Below, piece after piece: positions 35,289 through 44,423 of a DNA stretch of 64,000 bases. The stretch's first letter is position 1. The number at the start of each line of letters is the position of its first letter. Under the pieces are notes generated by a model. That model had not been told where the DNA came from. It ran no database searches and saw only the letters and a list, made by a program, of their open reading frames with translations. Made by a program: the position numbers and the translations under genes. This stretch comes from Ilyomonas sp965199905 (lineage in GTDB: Bacteria; Bacteroidota; Bacteroidia; Chitinophagales; Chitinophagaceae): assembly GCA_965199905.1 (NCBI GenBank), contig OZ241366.1, forward strand, positions 310,001 to 374,000, in the 5' to 3' direction.

Positions 35289-35660
35289 AAGTAAATTATT
35301 TTTTGATAAAACTTCTCATTTTTATAAAATAGTGAAGGCCGCTTTCGCAAATAAATTAAATTTTCTATTTAATACAGAAGTGCCGGTTAGGCTTCTTTTA
35401 CGCTGACATAATGCGAAATTCAATTGTCAAAATATAACTGATGTAACGATCTGTGACCAGTCAATTTGCATAAATACATTTTTGGTACCCATCTTCCGGC
35501 GTTTCTCTCATCGACTGTTATTATTCTTGCGTGTTGAAGCAGCAAGAGTCCCATTAAGGTTCCGGGCAATAATTAAGTTTATCAAGAGCGAAAAAAAACA
35601 TCTGATTCAAAAAGTATTTATAACCGATGTAATTGTATTTCTTGTTGTTACCAGCATAGC
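35289..35660. other. Intergenic stretch with inverted repeat copy E
   Basis: 372 bp without a supported gene. Contains copy E of the dispersed repeat at 35474-35596. Confidence 0.55.
35474..35596 (-). repeat. Dispersed repeat, copy E (inverted)
   Basis: Its reverse complement matches copies A and B: CTTGATAAACTTAATTATTG, then CCGG...CAGCACGCAAG region and GAAGATGGGTACCAAAAATG at the end. It is the most diverged copy. Confidence 0.55.
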
Positions 35661-36173
35661 TCAAAAGCCATTACCAGCTTTATTTTTTCTTATCATTTCC
35701 GGGTAGAAAAGGTTGTGTTGCATAGCTTCAACTGCCTGTGCTATCCGCTTTGCTTTCGTTGCCTCTGTTTTTGCACTTTCAATCCATTTACTAAAATACT
35801 TTTGATGCGAGCCTGGTAACTTGCTAAAGGCGGAAGCCGCATCAGGGCTGTCTTTCAGGCATTCTAAAAACTCTTTGTTGATTTGATAAGCATTTTCATC
35901 AGCAACCAGTTGAACTTGTAAAAACGCACCCTTATTCTTCTTCAGTTTTTTTCTCAGGTCGGCTTTCAATGGCAGTATAAAATTACCATCGCCCATAGGT
36001 AACAAACTGGTTCCTTGTATGATTACTTCGTCAAGTTTTCCTTTTACTAAAAAAGAAATTCTGGTGTTTGGCTTTAGTCGTTGCGCAAGGTCGGCTGGAA
36101 TATCAATATAAGTCCAGCCAGTCTTTTCGCCATTGCTTTCAAACTTCTTAATATCAGCCGCAAACTTTATCAT
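35661..36173 (-). CDS. DUF1905/YdeI (OmpD-associated) family protein
   Basis: 170 aa. DUF1905 beta domain at 1-90 (GWTYIDIPADLAQRLKP, ISFLVKGKLDEVIIQG, FILPLKADLRKKLKKNKG). YdeI-like helical tail at 110-165 (SKLPGSHQKYFSKWIESAKTEATKAKRI). The family is linked by name to bacteriocin resistance in enterics, but its biochemical role is unclear. First in 3'-order of a leftward block with DUF423, aroK and others. Confidence 0.82.
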   Translation of the reverse strand: MIKFAADIKKFESNGEKTGWTYIDIPADLAQRLKPNTRISFLVKGKLDEVIIQGTSLLPMGDGNFILPLKADLRKKLKKNKGAFLQVQLVADENAYQINKEFLECLKDSPDAASAFSKLPGSHQKYFSKWIESAKTEATKAKRIAQAVEAMQHNLFYPEMIRKNKAGNGF

Positions 36174-36191
36174 GAGGATTGCATTGATAAT

Positions 36192-36575
36192 TTACCGGGT
36201 AATACCAATAGCAAGCAATATCCATCCGGTAATCAAAAATAAACCACCTAAAGGAGTAACGGGACCTGCCCAGTTGAAAGAGAGGGAAGAAGTAGCTTTA
36301 GCATACGTAAGCACGTACAGGGAACCAGAAAAAAGCACGATACCTATGATAAAGCAAATGCCGGCCCAGCTAACAAAACCATTTGCAAACTGGCTGTAAA
36401 GTATGCCTGCCAACGCCAAAGCAAATACATGATAGAACTGATACCGCACACCGGTTTCAAAAATTTGCAGCGCATCAGTTCCAACCCATTTTTTTAAAGC
36501 ATGGGCACCAAACGCACCGAGCACAACAGACAAAGCGCCCAGTACGGAAGCTGTAACCAAAAATCCTTTATGCAT
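36192..36575 (-). CDS. DUF423 membrane protein
   Basis: 127 aa, four membrane helices. GALSVVLGAFGAHALKK near 13-29 is the DUF423 signature, with FETGVRYQFYHVFALALAG next. YgdD-like inner membrane protein of unknown function. Its start overlaps the aroK end by 8 bp, so translation is probably coupled. Confidence 0.88.
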   Translation of the reverse strand: MHKGFLVTASVLGALSVVLGAFGAHALKKWVGTDALQIFETGVRYQFYHVFALALAGILYSQFANGFVSWAGICFIIGIVLFSGSLYVLTYAKATSSLSFNWAGPVTPLGGLFLITGWILLAIGITR

Positions 36576-37128
36576 GTTTAAACAGTTGGGTAAATGTTTC
36601 TAATTTAATATCATCGCCGCAAACATGATGATGTGCCTGCGAATAAAAAGGTTCACGCTCTTTCGTTTTATGAATCACAAACTCTTTTAATTCCTCATCA
36701 TCAAGATGTGCAATCAGCGGGCGCTTATACTTGCCACGTTTCAGACGAATAACCGTTTCATCAACATCAGGACAAAGCCAGATGGTAGTTCCGGTTTCAT
36801 TCATCCATCGCATGTTATCGTGGAAGCAAGGCGCACCGCCGCCGCAAGCAACAACCAGTTTTTTTACAGATGATAGCTGTCGCAGTGTATCACGCTCTTT
36901 CGCGCGAAAAACTTCTTCGCCTTCGGTGGCAAAAATTTCACGCACCGTCATAGCCATTCCTTTTTCTATTTGCTGATCCAGGTCAATCCAGTCGTATGAA
37001 AGCAACTGCGCAATACGTTGTGCCCAATATGTTTTTCCTGAACCCATTAAACCAACAAGAAAGAGAGGAGAAACTCCGACTCCTAAAGAGGAACTTGTTG
37101 CCTTATCATTGTCTGCTGCCTGCTTCAT
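36568..37128 (-). CDS. aroK: Shikimate kinase
   Basis: 186 aa. Walker A GLMGSGKT at 27-34, shikimate-binding DLDQQIEKGMAMTVREIF with Asp and Arg, GGGAP near 95, and the lid Arg in LKRGKYKRPLI. Phosphorylates shikimate at the 3-OH in the chorismate pathway. The first about 20 residues are longer than usual and serine-rich, so the start may lie a little downstream. Confidence 0.9.
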   Translation of the reverse strand: MKQAADNDKATSSSLGVGVSPLFLVGLMGSGKTYWAQRIAQLLSYDWIDLDQQIEKGMAMTVREIFATEGEEVFRAKERDTLRQLSSVKKLVVACGGGAPCFHDNMRWMNETGTTIWLCPDVDETVIRLKRGKYKRPLIAHLDDEELKEFVIHKTKEREPFYSQAHHHVCGDDIKLETFTQLFKHA

Positions 37129-37192
37129 GGTTACATGATGAATCTCAACGTAATTATGTTATTTCAAACTCCCCGCTCGGGTTCAGAGGCTT

Positions 37193-38377
37193 TTATTTAA
37201 AAGCATTCAATCCTGTAATGTCCATGCCGGTGATGAGCAAGTGAATATCATGCGTACCTTCATAAGTGATGACGCTCTCAAGGTTCATCATATGACGCAT
37301 GACAGAATAATCTCCTGTAATACCCATGCCACCTAACATCTGGCGTGCCTCGCGCGCAATATTGACGGCGATTTCACAACTGTTGCGCTTCGCCATACTT
37401 ACTTGTTGAGGCGTTGATTTTCCTTCATTCATTAAGGTGCCAACACGCCAAACCAGGAGCTGTGCTTTGGTAATTTCAGTCACCATTTCTGCCAGCTTTT
37501 TTTGCTGAAGCTGAAAGCCGCCAATGGGTCGTTCAAACTGAATTCTTTCTTTGCTGTATTGCAAGGCAGTATCATAGCAATCCATGGCTGCGCCTAATGC
37601 GCCCCAGGCAATACCATAGCGCGCTTTCGTAAGGCAACCTAACGGACCTTTCAGCCCTTTTACATTTGGTAATATATTCTCCTTCGGCACTTTCACGCCG
37701 GTAAAAACAAGTTCGCCGGTTGCGCTTGCGCGAAGGCTCCATTTGTTATGTGTTGCTGGTGTTGAAAAGCCTTCCATTCCACGTTCCAGAATCATTCCTC
37801 TTATGTAACCTTCTTCGTCTTTTGCCCACACAACAGCCACTTCGGCAAACGGTGCATTGCTGATCCACATTTTGGCTCCATTCAATATTACATGATCGCC
37901 TGCATCTGTAATGGTGCTGAGCATGCTGCCGGGATCACTGCCATGATTGGGTTCTGTAAGTCCAAAGCAACCGAGCCATTCGCCCGAAGCGAGTTTAGGT
38001 AAATATTTATTCCGCTGATCTTCACTGCCATACGCATAAATAGGATACATAACAAGGCTGCCTTGTACGCTTGCTGTTGAGCGCACGCCGCTGTCGCCAC
38101 GTTCCAGTTCCTGCATCATTAATCCATACGAAATGGAATCAAGACCGCCGCCGCCGTATTGCTGCGGAATGGTAGGACCAAAACAACCAAGCCCGCCAAG
38201 TTCTTTTACAATCTGCTGTGGAAATTCTGCGCGTTGCGCATAGTCTTCAATGATAGGAGAGATGCGTTGCTTAACGTAGGTTCTTACGCTGTCGCGAATC
38301 AACTTTTGTTCATCCGTTAATAATTCATCTACTAAATAATAATCGGGAGATTGAAAATTGTCTTCACGTGCAGCCAT
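37193..38377 (-). CDS. Acyl-CoA dehydrogenase, glutaryl-CoA dehydrogenase-like
   Basis: 394 aa, standard length. FAD/acyl motifs CFGLTEPNHGSDPGSM near 137, RASATGELVFTGV near 212, RYGIAWGALGAAMDCYDTA near 248, and catalytic Glu in VITYEGTHDIHLL near 370. The arrangement with RYGIAWG matches glutaryl-CoA dehydrogenase, which both oxidises and decarboxylates in lysine/tryptophan breakdown. Substrate is inferred. Confidence 0.9.
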   Translation of the reverse strand: MAAREDNFQSPDYYLVDELLTDEQKLIRDSVRTYVKQRISPIIEDYAQRAEFPQQIVKELGGLGCFGPTIPQQYGGGGLDSISYGLMMQELERGDSGVRSTASVQGSLVMYPIYAYGSEDQRNKYLPKLASGEWLGCFGLTEPNHGSDPGSMLSTITDAGDHVILNGAKMWISNAPFAEVAVVWAKDEEGYIRGMILERGMEGFSTPATHNKWSLRASATGELVFTGVKVPKENILPNVKGLKGPLGCLTKARYGIAWGALGAAMDCYDTALQYSKERIQFERPIGGFQLQQKKLAEMVTEITKAQLLVWRVGTLMNEGKSTPQQVSMAKRNSCEIAVNIAREARQMLGGMGITGDYSVMRHMMNLESVITYEGTHDIHLLITGMDITGLNAFK

Positions 38378-38545
38378 TGTAAAAATGATGAGTTATGAAT
38401 GATAAGTTATGATTTAGCAAGTCGTCACTTCTTTATAATATCAGCACAAATCTTCATGATGATTTTAAAAGAAACCTGCCGGATAAATTAAAGACGCAAA
38501 GAAAGGAAAGCCGTTTCATTTCTTTGCGTCCTTTGAATATGCCTT

Positions 38546-39763
38546 TTACAGTGCTTCGTTCTTTTCAGATAAAATCTGGTGTCCGAGTTTGTCGCGCTTC
38601 GTTTGCAGGTATTTATGATTATGCCGGTTCGACGCCACTTCTATCGGAACGATATCAACAATCTCAATTCCATATCCACTTAAACCAGCGCGTTTACGGG
38701 GATTGTTGCTCATCAACTTTAATTTAGTTGCACCGAGATGTCTTAAAATTTGCGCACCGATGCCATAGTCACGCTCATCCATACCGAAACCCAGTTGCAG
38801 ATTGGCTTCTACGGTATCTAAACCTTCTTCCTGCAGCTTGTAAGCTTTTAGTTTGTTTAGCAAACCTATGCCTCTGCCTTCCTGGTTCATATATAAAAGA
38901 AGACCTTTGCCTGCCGCTTCTATCATCTGCATTGCTTTGTGAAGTTGCTCGCCGCAATCGCAGCGCATACTGCCCAATATATCGCCGGTAAAACAACTGG
39001 AATGCACACGCGTTAAAATTGGTTCATCTGTTTGCCATTCACCTTTCATGAGCGCTAAATGCTCGGCACCGGTTTTCTTTTCCCTGAAAGCAGCCAGATT
39101 GAACATGCCCCATTTGGTTGGCATATCAACGCGAACAATTTCTTCTATGAGTGAATCGTATTTAAGACGATAGGCAATCAAATCTTTTATCGAAATGATT
39201 TTCAGGCCGAACTTTTCTGCAATCTTCCTCAATTCAGGCAATCGCGCCATAGAGCCATCTTCATTCATAATTTCAACCAACACACCAATCGGTTCAAAAC
39301 CGGCAAGTTTAGCAAGGTCGGTTGTGGCTTCTGTGTGACCGGCACGGCGAAGTACACCGCTGCTTTTTGCACGCAAAGGAAATATATGACCCGGACGACC
39401 CAAATCGGCAGGCCTGGTATCAGCGTTAATCAAAGACTGAACAGTTGCCGCACGATCATGTGTGCTGATGCCCGTTGTACAACCATGACCTAACAAATCT
39501 ATACTTACCGTAAAAGGCGTTTCGTGCAAAGCCGTATTGTTGCTAACCATCAGTGGAAGTTGCAGTTCGTCTGCGCGTTCTTCGATAATCGGCGCACAAA
39601 TCAACCCTCTGCCTTCCTTGCTCATGAAGTTAATAATCTCCGGCGTTACGTTTCGCGCAGCGGTTACAAAATCACCTTCATTTTCACGATCCTCATCATC
39701 AACCACGATGACAAGTTTTCCGTTCTTAATATCTTCTATCGCACTTTCTATAGTATCTAACAT
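38546..39763 (-). CDS. ribBA: Bifunctional 3,4-DHBP synthase/GTP cyclohydrolase II
   Basis: 405 aa. RibB at 1-205: VDDEDRENEGDFV with the metal Glu, and TGISTHDRAATV, GHIFPLRA. RibA at 210-400: zinc site CFTGDILGSMRCDCG (three Cys), substrate site MNQEGRGIGLLNKLKAY, and ERDYGIGAQIL. Starts both arms of riboflavin synthesis. A -7 box (TACCTTTG, minus strand 39787-39780) lies 17 bp before the ATG. Confidence 0.95.
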   Translation of the reverse strand: MLDTIESAIEDIKNGKLVIVVDDEDRENEGDFVTAARNVTPEIINFMSKEGRGLICAPIIEERADELQLPLMVSNNTALHETPFTVSIDLLGHGCTTGISTHDRAATVQSLINADTRPADLGRPGHIFPLRAKSSGVLRRAGHTEATTDLAKLAGFEPIGVLVEIMNEDGSMARLPELRKIAEKFGLKIISIKDLIAYRLKYDSLIEEIVRVDMPTKWGMFNLAAFREKKTGAEHLALMKGEWQTDEPILTRVHSSCFTGDILGSMRCDCGEQLHKAMQMIEAAGKGLLLYMNQEGRGIGLLNKLKAYKLQEEGLDTVEANLQLGFGMDERDYGIGAQILRHLGATKLKLMSNNPRKRAGLSGYGIEIVDIVPIEVASNRHNHKYLQTKRDKLGHQILSEKNEAL

Positions 39764-39779
39764 GCTTCTGTAATTAATG

Positions 39780-39787
39780 CAAAGGTA
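39780..39787 (-). promoter_or_regulatory. -7 box for ribBA
   Basis: TACCTTTG on the minus strand, about 16 bp before the ATG at 39763. No FMN riboswitch-like structure fits in the short leader. Confidence 0.45.
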
Positions 39788-40005
39788 AGTGGCATTAATG
39801 GCTAATCATGTGCGTGCAGATCATCTTATCGTCAAAAGATATTATGAACTGTTGTCTCATATTTTCTTTTGAAACCCAATGAGCGAGCGACTTGTACACA
39901 CTTGGTAATATTTTATTAACACAGAAAAGAAGACCGTTTTCGATAATTCTGTTCCTTTGCGGTTTGAAAAAAGCTATCCAATTCTCCTTGTTTAAATTAC
40001 GGCTT

Positions 40006-43000
40006 ATGATATGGACAAGAATTTTACACATTCTCGTTTTTTTTATTTCAATTTTATCATTTTCTAATCTTTTCTCGCAGGAAACAACATCCGAAATTCA
40101 GGGAATCGTTTCCGATACGAGTGGCAAAGGTTTGGCTGGCGCAACTATTGTTGCCGTCAACGAGCCCACAGCCGCCAGGTACACCACAACTTCCCGCAGT
40201 GACGGACATTTTAATTTGCCAAACCTGCGTGTTGGCGGACCTTACACCATTATCATTTCCTTTGTTGGTTATGATGATAAAAAGTTTGAAAATGTGACTC
40301 TATTACTGGGTCAGGTGTTTTCGGCAGATGCTTCATTAAGCAATACACAACAAACGCTTGCCGATGTAGTTGTGGCAACTACGAGACAGAACAGAATTAT
40401 AAATAATAACCGCACGGGCGCCCAGGAAATTATAAGCCGCAACCAGATAGAAAGGCTTCCTACTATCAACCGTTCTTTACAGGATTTCACCAAACTGGAA
40501 CCGACTTCTAATGGTTTAAACTTTGGCGGGCGCAGTGCACAATATAATAATGTAACTGTTGATGGTGCCAACTTTAATAACTCGTTTGGTTTACAAAGCA
40601 CATTAGGTGGTCAAACTGGTTCTCAGCCAATCAGCCTTGATGCGATTGAACAAATCCAGGTGAACCTTTCGCCCTATGATGTTCGCCAGGGTGGTTTTAC
40701 CGGCGCTGGCATAAATACAGTAACCCGTAGTGGCACCAACCAGTTTAAAGGAACAATTTATACTTATTTAAAAGGTGAAAACACGCAAGGTTATCGTGTG
40801 GGTAACACAAAGGTTATAAAAACTCCGATTGATTTTAATTTAAGAGGTTTTGCACTTGGCGGGCCAATCATAAAAAATAAAGTTTTCTTTTTTGTAAGCG
40901 GTGAGCAAGTGCGCCAGGAACTGCCTGCCACAAGCTATATAGCTTCCGATGCAAGCCACCCGGTAACGCCGGGTAGTGTGTCTCAGGCAAATGCTGATAC
41001 ATTGAACAGATTGTCTACCTTTTTAGATTCTGCTTTTGGTTACCAGACAGGCGCTTATCAGAATTATAGCCTGAAGACGCAAAGCGATAAGATTACGGCA
41101 AAAATTGATTGGAACATCAGTACGAAACATACACTTAGTGTAAAATACAATTACCTGAAATCCAGTGCAGATCAGCTTCCCAGCACGAGCCGTAATGGCT
41201 TCACCGGTTTTGTAGGCGGTCAGGCGCCGGGTAACCTGGCATTGCCTTATCAGAATGCAGGATATGTTATAAATAACAACTTCAACATTTTTATTGCTGA
41301 GTTAAATTCAAGATTTAGTAACCGGGCTGTAAACAAATTGCAGGTTGGTTATACGCAGTTGAGAGACTTCCGTGCATCGAAGGGTAACATTGGAATGCCG
41401 TTGGTTGATATCCTGAACAATGGTAACGTTTACACCAGCTTCGGGTATGAAACGTTTACTTATAATAACAAGTTGAACACGGATGTTTTTCAAATTTCAG
41501 ACATCGCCACTTTTTATAATGGTGGTCATGAAATCACCGTGGGTACACAAAATTATTTCAGAAAATATCTGAATGGATTTGCACCTGCTTATGAAGGTAT
41601 TTACCAGTTTAGCAGCATTCAGGCTTTTTACAACAGCGTGCTGTATGATTCCGTTGCAACTCGTTTTGCAAAGCAATCATCAGCTCTAAAAGATAGCTCT
41701 TTCCCTTATGCTAAAGCAGGCGTAAATGAGCTTAGCTTGTTTGGGCAAGACAAATGGAGAATCAACAAGCAATTTACGCTTACCTATGGCTTGCGTATTG
41801 ATTACTCTGCCTACACCGGAAGCTTCGGCCAAAATCCTGCTTTCGCAGCCTTGACATTTGCAAACGGAGCTAAATACGATGTAGGTAAAAAACCAAAAAG
41901 CAGACCTCTGTTTTCACCTCGTGCCGGTTTTAACTGGGATGCTTTAGGCGATCAGTCGTTACAGGTTCGTGGTGGTGTTGGTGTATTTTCTGGTCCGCCT
42001 CCTTTTGTATGGATCAGCAATCAGGCAAGTAACAATGGCGTTCAGTTTAGCCAGGCTATCTATAATAACAAAGTATTTAGCTCTGATCCAAATGCTTATT
42101 CAACTACAGGCGGTGCAAACACAGCTTATGCAATAAACGTAACTGATAAAAACTTTAAATATCCAACCGTACTTAAATCGAGTTTGGCAGTAGATAAAAG
42201 ATTTAAAAATAATTTAATACTGACCTTAGAAGGTTCTTATTCTAAAGACATCAATGCTGTTTACTATGCAAACGCCAACCTCAATGAGAGTGATGCACGT
42301 TCGACTGTATTGAATATGCCAATCTCCCGCGTGCGATATGGTACAAACGGCACTAATAAGATTTATCCCGGTACTGGTGACACTACTGTTACCAACCCAA
42401 ATATTGCCAATGTAATCGTAATGGATAACTCTAATAAAGGATATACTTACAGCATCACAGCGCGTGCTCAAAAAACCTACAAAGATTTATTCTTAAGCGT
42501 TGCTTATACATATGCGCAAGCTAAGAATACTTCCGAATTTGGTAGCACTGCGGGTGGTTTGTGGAGCAGCCGTGCCGTTCAGGGCAATCCAAATACTGAT
42601 AACCTGGCTTATGCCGGATGGTACCAGCCACATCGCGTAGTTGCATTCGCATCTTACCGCATTACATATGCTAAATATTTAGCTACAAGTTTTGGTCTTT
42701 ATTTCGAAGCTGCTCCTGCCGGCGTTACCTCTTATGTTTATAACGGTGATTTAAATAATGATGGTAACACAGGCAATGACCTGATTTATATTCCTGAATC
42801 AGCCGGCGAAATCAATCTGGTGAACTCTGGTTCAGGTGGTTTGGGTACTAATGTTTCAAGTGACAAGCGTACAACTTCTCAGATTTGGGGACAGTTAAAT
42901 AACTTCATTAACCAGGACAGATATTTATCTGAGCATCGTGGTGAAGTAGCCAAAGCGAATGCAGTTGTGCTTCCTTATTTTAAAAGAGTTGATGCGAACA

Positions 43001-43293
43001 TTACACAGGACATTTCTGTAAAAACAGGCAAGGAAAGACATACACTGCGTTTCTCATTGGATGTATTAAATGTTGGCAACCTCATTTACAAACAGTGGGG
43101 ATTGGTTAAAACACCTGTGTTGACTAACTTCCTTCGTTATGAAGGTCTGGCGGACGATGGTAAAACGCCAAGCTTCTCCTTTACTTACCAGGATGCTAGC
43201 AACCAGGTACCGGTAACCAATAGTTTCTCAAACAGCAATGCGATCGGTTCCCGCTGGCAAATGCAGTTTGGTATCCGCTATTTATTTAACTAA
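40006..43293 (+). CDS. Oar-type TonB-dependent outer membrane receptor
   Basis: 1095 aa from ATG 40006, which opens a proper signal peptide (MIWTRILHILVFFISILSFS); the 38 codons upstream are unlike a leader. A carboxypeptidase-regulatory-like domain follows (EIQGIVSDTSGKGLAGATIV). Plug region with TVDGANFNNSFGLQST and the Oar motif GTNQFKGTIYTYLKGENTQG. Long beta-barrel ending WQMQFGIRYLFN. Takes up a bulky nutrient or works in protein transport. The ligand is unknown and no SusD partner is present. Confidence 0.9.
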   Translation: MIWTRILHILVFFISILSFSNLFSQETTSEIQGIVSDTSGKGLAGATIVAVNEPTAARYTTTSRSDGHFNLPNLRVGGPYTIIISFVGYDDKKFENVTLLLGQVFSADASLSNTQQTLADVVVATTRQNRIINNNRTGAQEIISRNQIERLPTINRSLQDFTKLEPTSNGLNFGGRSAQYNNVTVDGANFNNSFGLQSTLGGQTGSQPISLDAIEQIQVNLSPYDVRQGGFTGAGINTVTRSGTNQFKGTIYTYLKGENTQGYRVGNTKVIKTPIDFNLRGFALGGPIIKNKVFFFVSGEQVRQELPATSYIASDASHPVTPGSVSQANADTLNRLSTFLDSAFGYQTGAYQNYSLKTQSDKITAKIDWNISTKHTLSVKYNYLKSSADQLPSTSRNGFTGFVGGQAPGNLALPYQNAGYVINNNFNIFIAELNSRFSNRAVNKLQVGYTQLRDFRASKGNIGMPLVDILNNGNVYTSFGYETFTYNNKLNTDVFQISDIATFYNGGHEITVGTQNYFRKYLNGFAPAYEGIYQFSSIQAFYNSVLYDSVATRFAKQSSALKDSSFPYAKAGVNELSLFGQDKWRINKQFTLTYGLRIDYSAYTGSFGQNPAFAALTFANGAKYDVGKKPKSRPLFSPRAGFNWDALGDQSLQVRGGVGVFSGPPPFVWISNQASNNGVQFSQAIYNNKVFSSDPNAYSTTGGANTAYAINVTDKNFKYPTVLKSSLAVDKRFKNNLILTLEGSYSKDINAVYYANANLNESDARSTVLNMPISRVRYGTNGTNKIYPGTGDTTVTNPNIANVIVMDNSNKGYTYSITARAQKTYKDLFLSVAYTYAQAKNTSEFGSTAGGLWSSRAVQGNPNTDNLAYAGWYQPHRVVAFASYRITYAKYLATSFGLYFEAAPAGVTSYVYNGDLNNDGNTGNDLIYIPESAGEINLVNSGSGGLGTNVSSDKRTTSQIWGQLNNFINQDRYLSEHRGEVAKANAVVLPYFKRVDANITQDISVKTGKERHTLRFSLDVLNVGNLIYKQWGLVKTPVLTNFLRYEGLADDGKTPSFSFTYQDASNQVPVTNSFSNSNAIGSRWQMQFGIRYLFN

Positions 43294-43313
43294 GAAACGA
43301 ATTTGATTCTTAA

Positions 43314-43345
43314 AAAGCCGCCTCACAGTTTTGTGGGGCGGCTTT
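43314..43345 (+). terminator. Rho-independent terminator
   Basis: AAAGCCGCCTCAC, short loop, GTGGGGCGGCTTT with one mismatch, then TTCATTTCT. It ends the TonB receptor gene. Confidence 0.8.
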
Positions 43346-43404
43346 CATTTCTACCAACATTTTTATATGATTCAGAAGCGGTAAACCAGACCTGTTCATT
43401 TCTT

Positions 43405-43412
43405 TATATTTG
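43405..43412 (+). promoter_or_regulatory. -7 box for the Gfo/Idh gene
   Basis: TATATTTG, 21 bp before the ATG at 43434. The -33 element is weak. Confidence 0.45.
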
Positions 43413-43433
43413 TAACCATTAAAAGAATAATTC

Positions 43434-44408
43434 ATGTTGAAAGTGGGCGTGTTTGGCACCGGGCATTTGGGCAAGTTTCATCTCAATAACTGGAAGGAAA
43501 TAAAAGAAGTTGACCTCGTTGGCTTTTACGATCCCGATGATGAAACCGCCGAAGCTGTAAAAAATCAATACGGCATCAAACGCTTTACTACGCCTGAAGC
43601 TTTGATGGAAAAAATAGATGCAGCGGATATTGTAGCACCCACCCAATATCATTTTGACCTTTGCGAAATGGCAATACGCCGCGGTAAACATGTGTTTGTA
43701 GAAAAGCCATTGGTGAATACCATTGCCGAAGGCAAAGAGATAGTGAAGATGGCAAGAGAAGCCGATGTAAAAGTGCAGGTAGGTCATGTGGAGCGCTTCA
43801 ATCCTGCCTTTGCTGCCGTTAAAGATTTGCGGCTAAAGCCTATGTTCATAGAAGTGCACAGGCTGGCGCAATTTAATGCAAGAGGCACAGAAGTGAGCGT
43901 AATATTAGACCTTATGATTCACGACATAGACATCATTCTAAATATTGTAAAAAGCGACGTGCGACATATTTCTGCAAGTGGTGTGGCTGTGCTTACCGAT
44001 ACGCCCGATATTGCCAATGTTCGCATCGAATTTTATAACGGTTGTGTAGCCAACCTCACCAGCAGCCGTATCAGCATGAAGAAGATGCGCAAGATGCGCC
44101 TGTTTCAAAAAGATGCCTATATCGGTATTGATTTTTTAGATAAAAAAACAGAGATCATACGCTTGAAAGAAGAAGAAGATACCACCTCTTTTTCATTTGA
44201 TATTCAAACGCCACATGGTATAAAAACCATTGCCGTAGCCAGCCCGGCTATTGAGCCAACAAATGCCATTAAAGACGAACTGCTGTCATTTGTAGATTCT
44301 GTGTTGAATAATAAGCCGGTAATTGTAAGTGAGATTGATGGCTATGCCGCAATGGAAGTTGCCCACCAGATTCTGGATAAAATTAGTCAGTCGAAAATTA
44401 CTGCGTAA
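43434..44408 (+). CDS. Gfo/Idh/MocA family oxidoreductase
   Basis: 324 aa. NAD(P)-binding GVFGTGHLGKFHLNNW at 4-19, then the family EKP motif in HVFVEKPLV near 88, and the His-containing VGHVERFNPAF and LMIHDIDIILNI. It likely oxidises or reduces a sugar or inositol derivative. It lies 15 bp before a polyprenyl sugar transferase gene, which suggests a shared role in sugar or polysaccharide synthesis. Confidence 0.88.
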   Translation: MLKVGVFGTGHLGKFHLNNWKEIKEVDLVGFYDPDDETAEAVKNQYGIKRFTTPEALMEKIDAADIVAPTQYHFDLCEMAIRRGKHVFVEKPLVNTIAEGKEIVKMAREADVKVQVGHVERFNPAFAAVKDLRLKPMFIEVHRLAQFNARGTEVSVILDLMIHDIDIILNIVKSDVRHISASGVAVLTDTPDIANVRIEFYNGCVANLTSSRISMKKMRKMRLFQKDAYIGIDFLDKKTEIIRLKEEEDTTSFSFDIQTPHGIKTIAVASPAIEPTNAIKDELLSFVDSVLNNKPVIVSEIDGYAAMEVAHQILDKISQSKITA

Positions 44409-44423
44409 GAAGAACCAAAGCCA

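Noticed and set aside
39764..40005. FMN riboswitch upstream of ribBA
   Set aside because: The leader predicted from the -7 box is only about 13 nt and no conserved FMN aptamer sequence is seen on the minus strand.
39892..40005. Longer N-terminus of the TonB receptor
   Set aside because: The 38 extra residues precede a normal signal peptide and would block its recognition.
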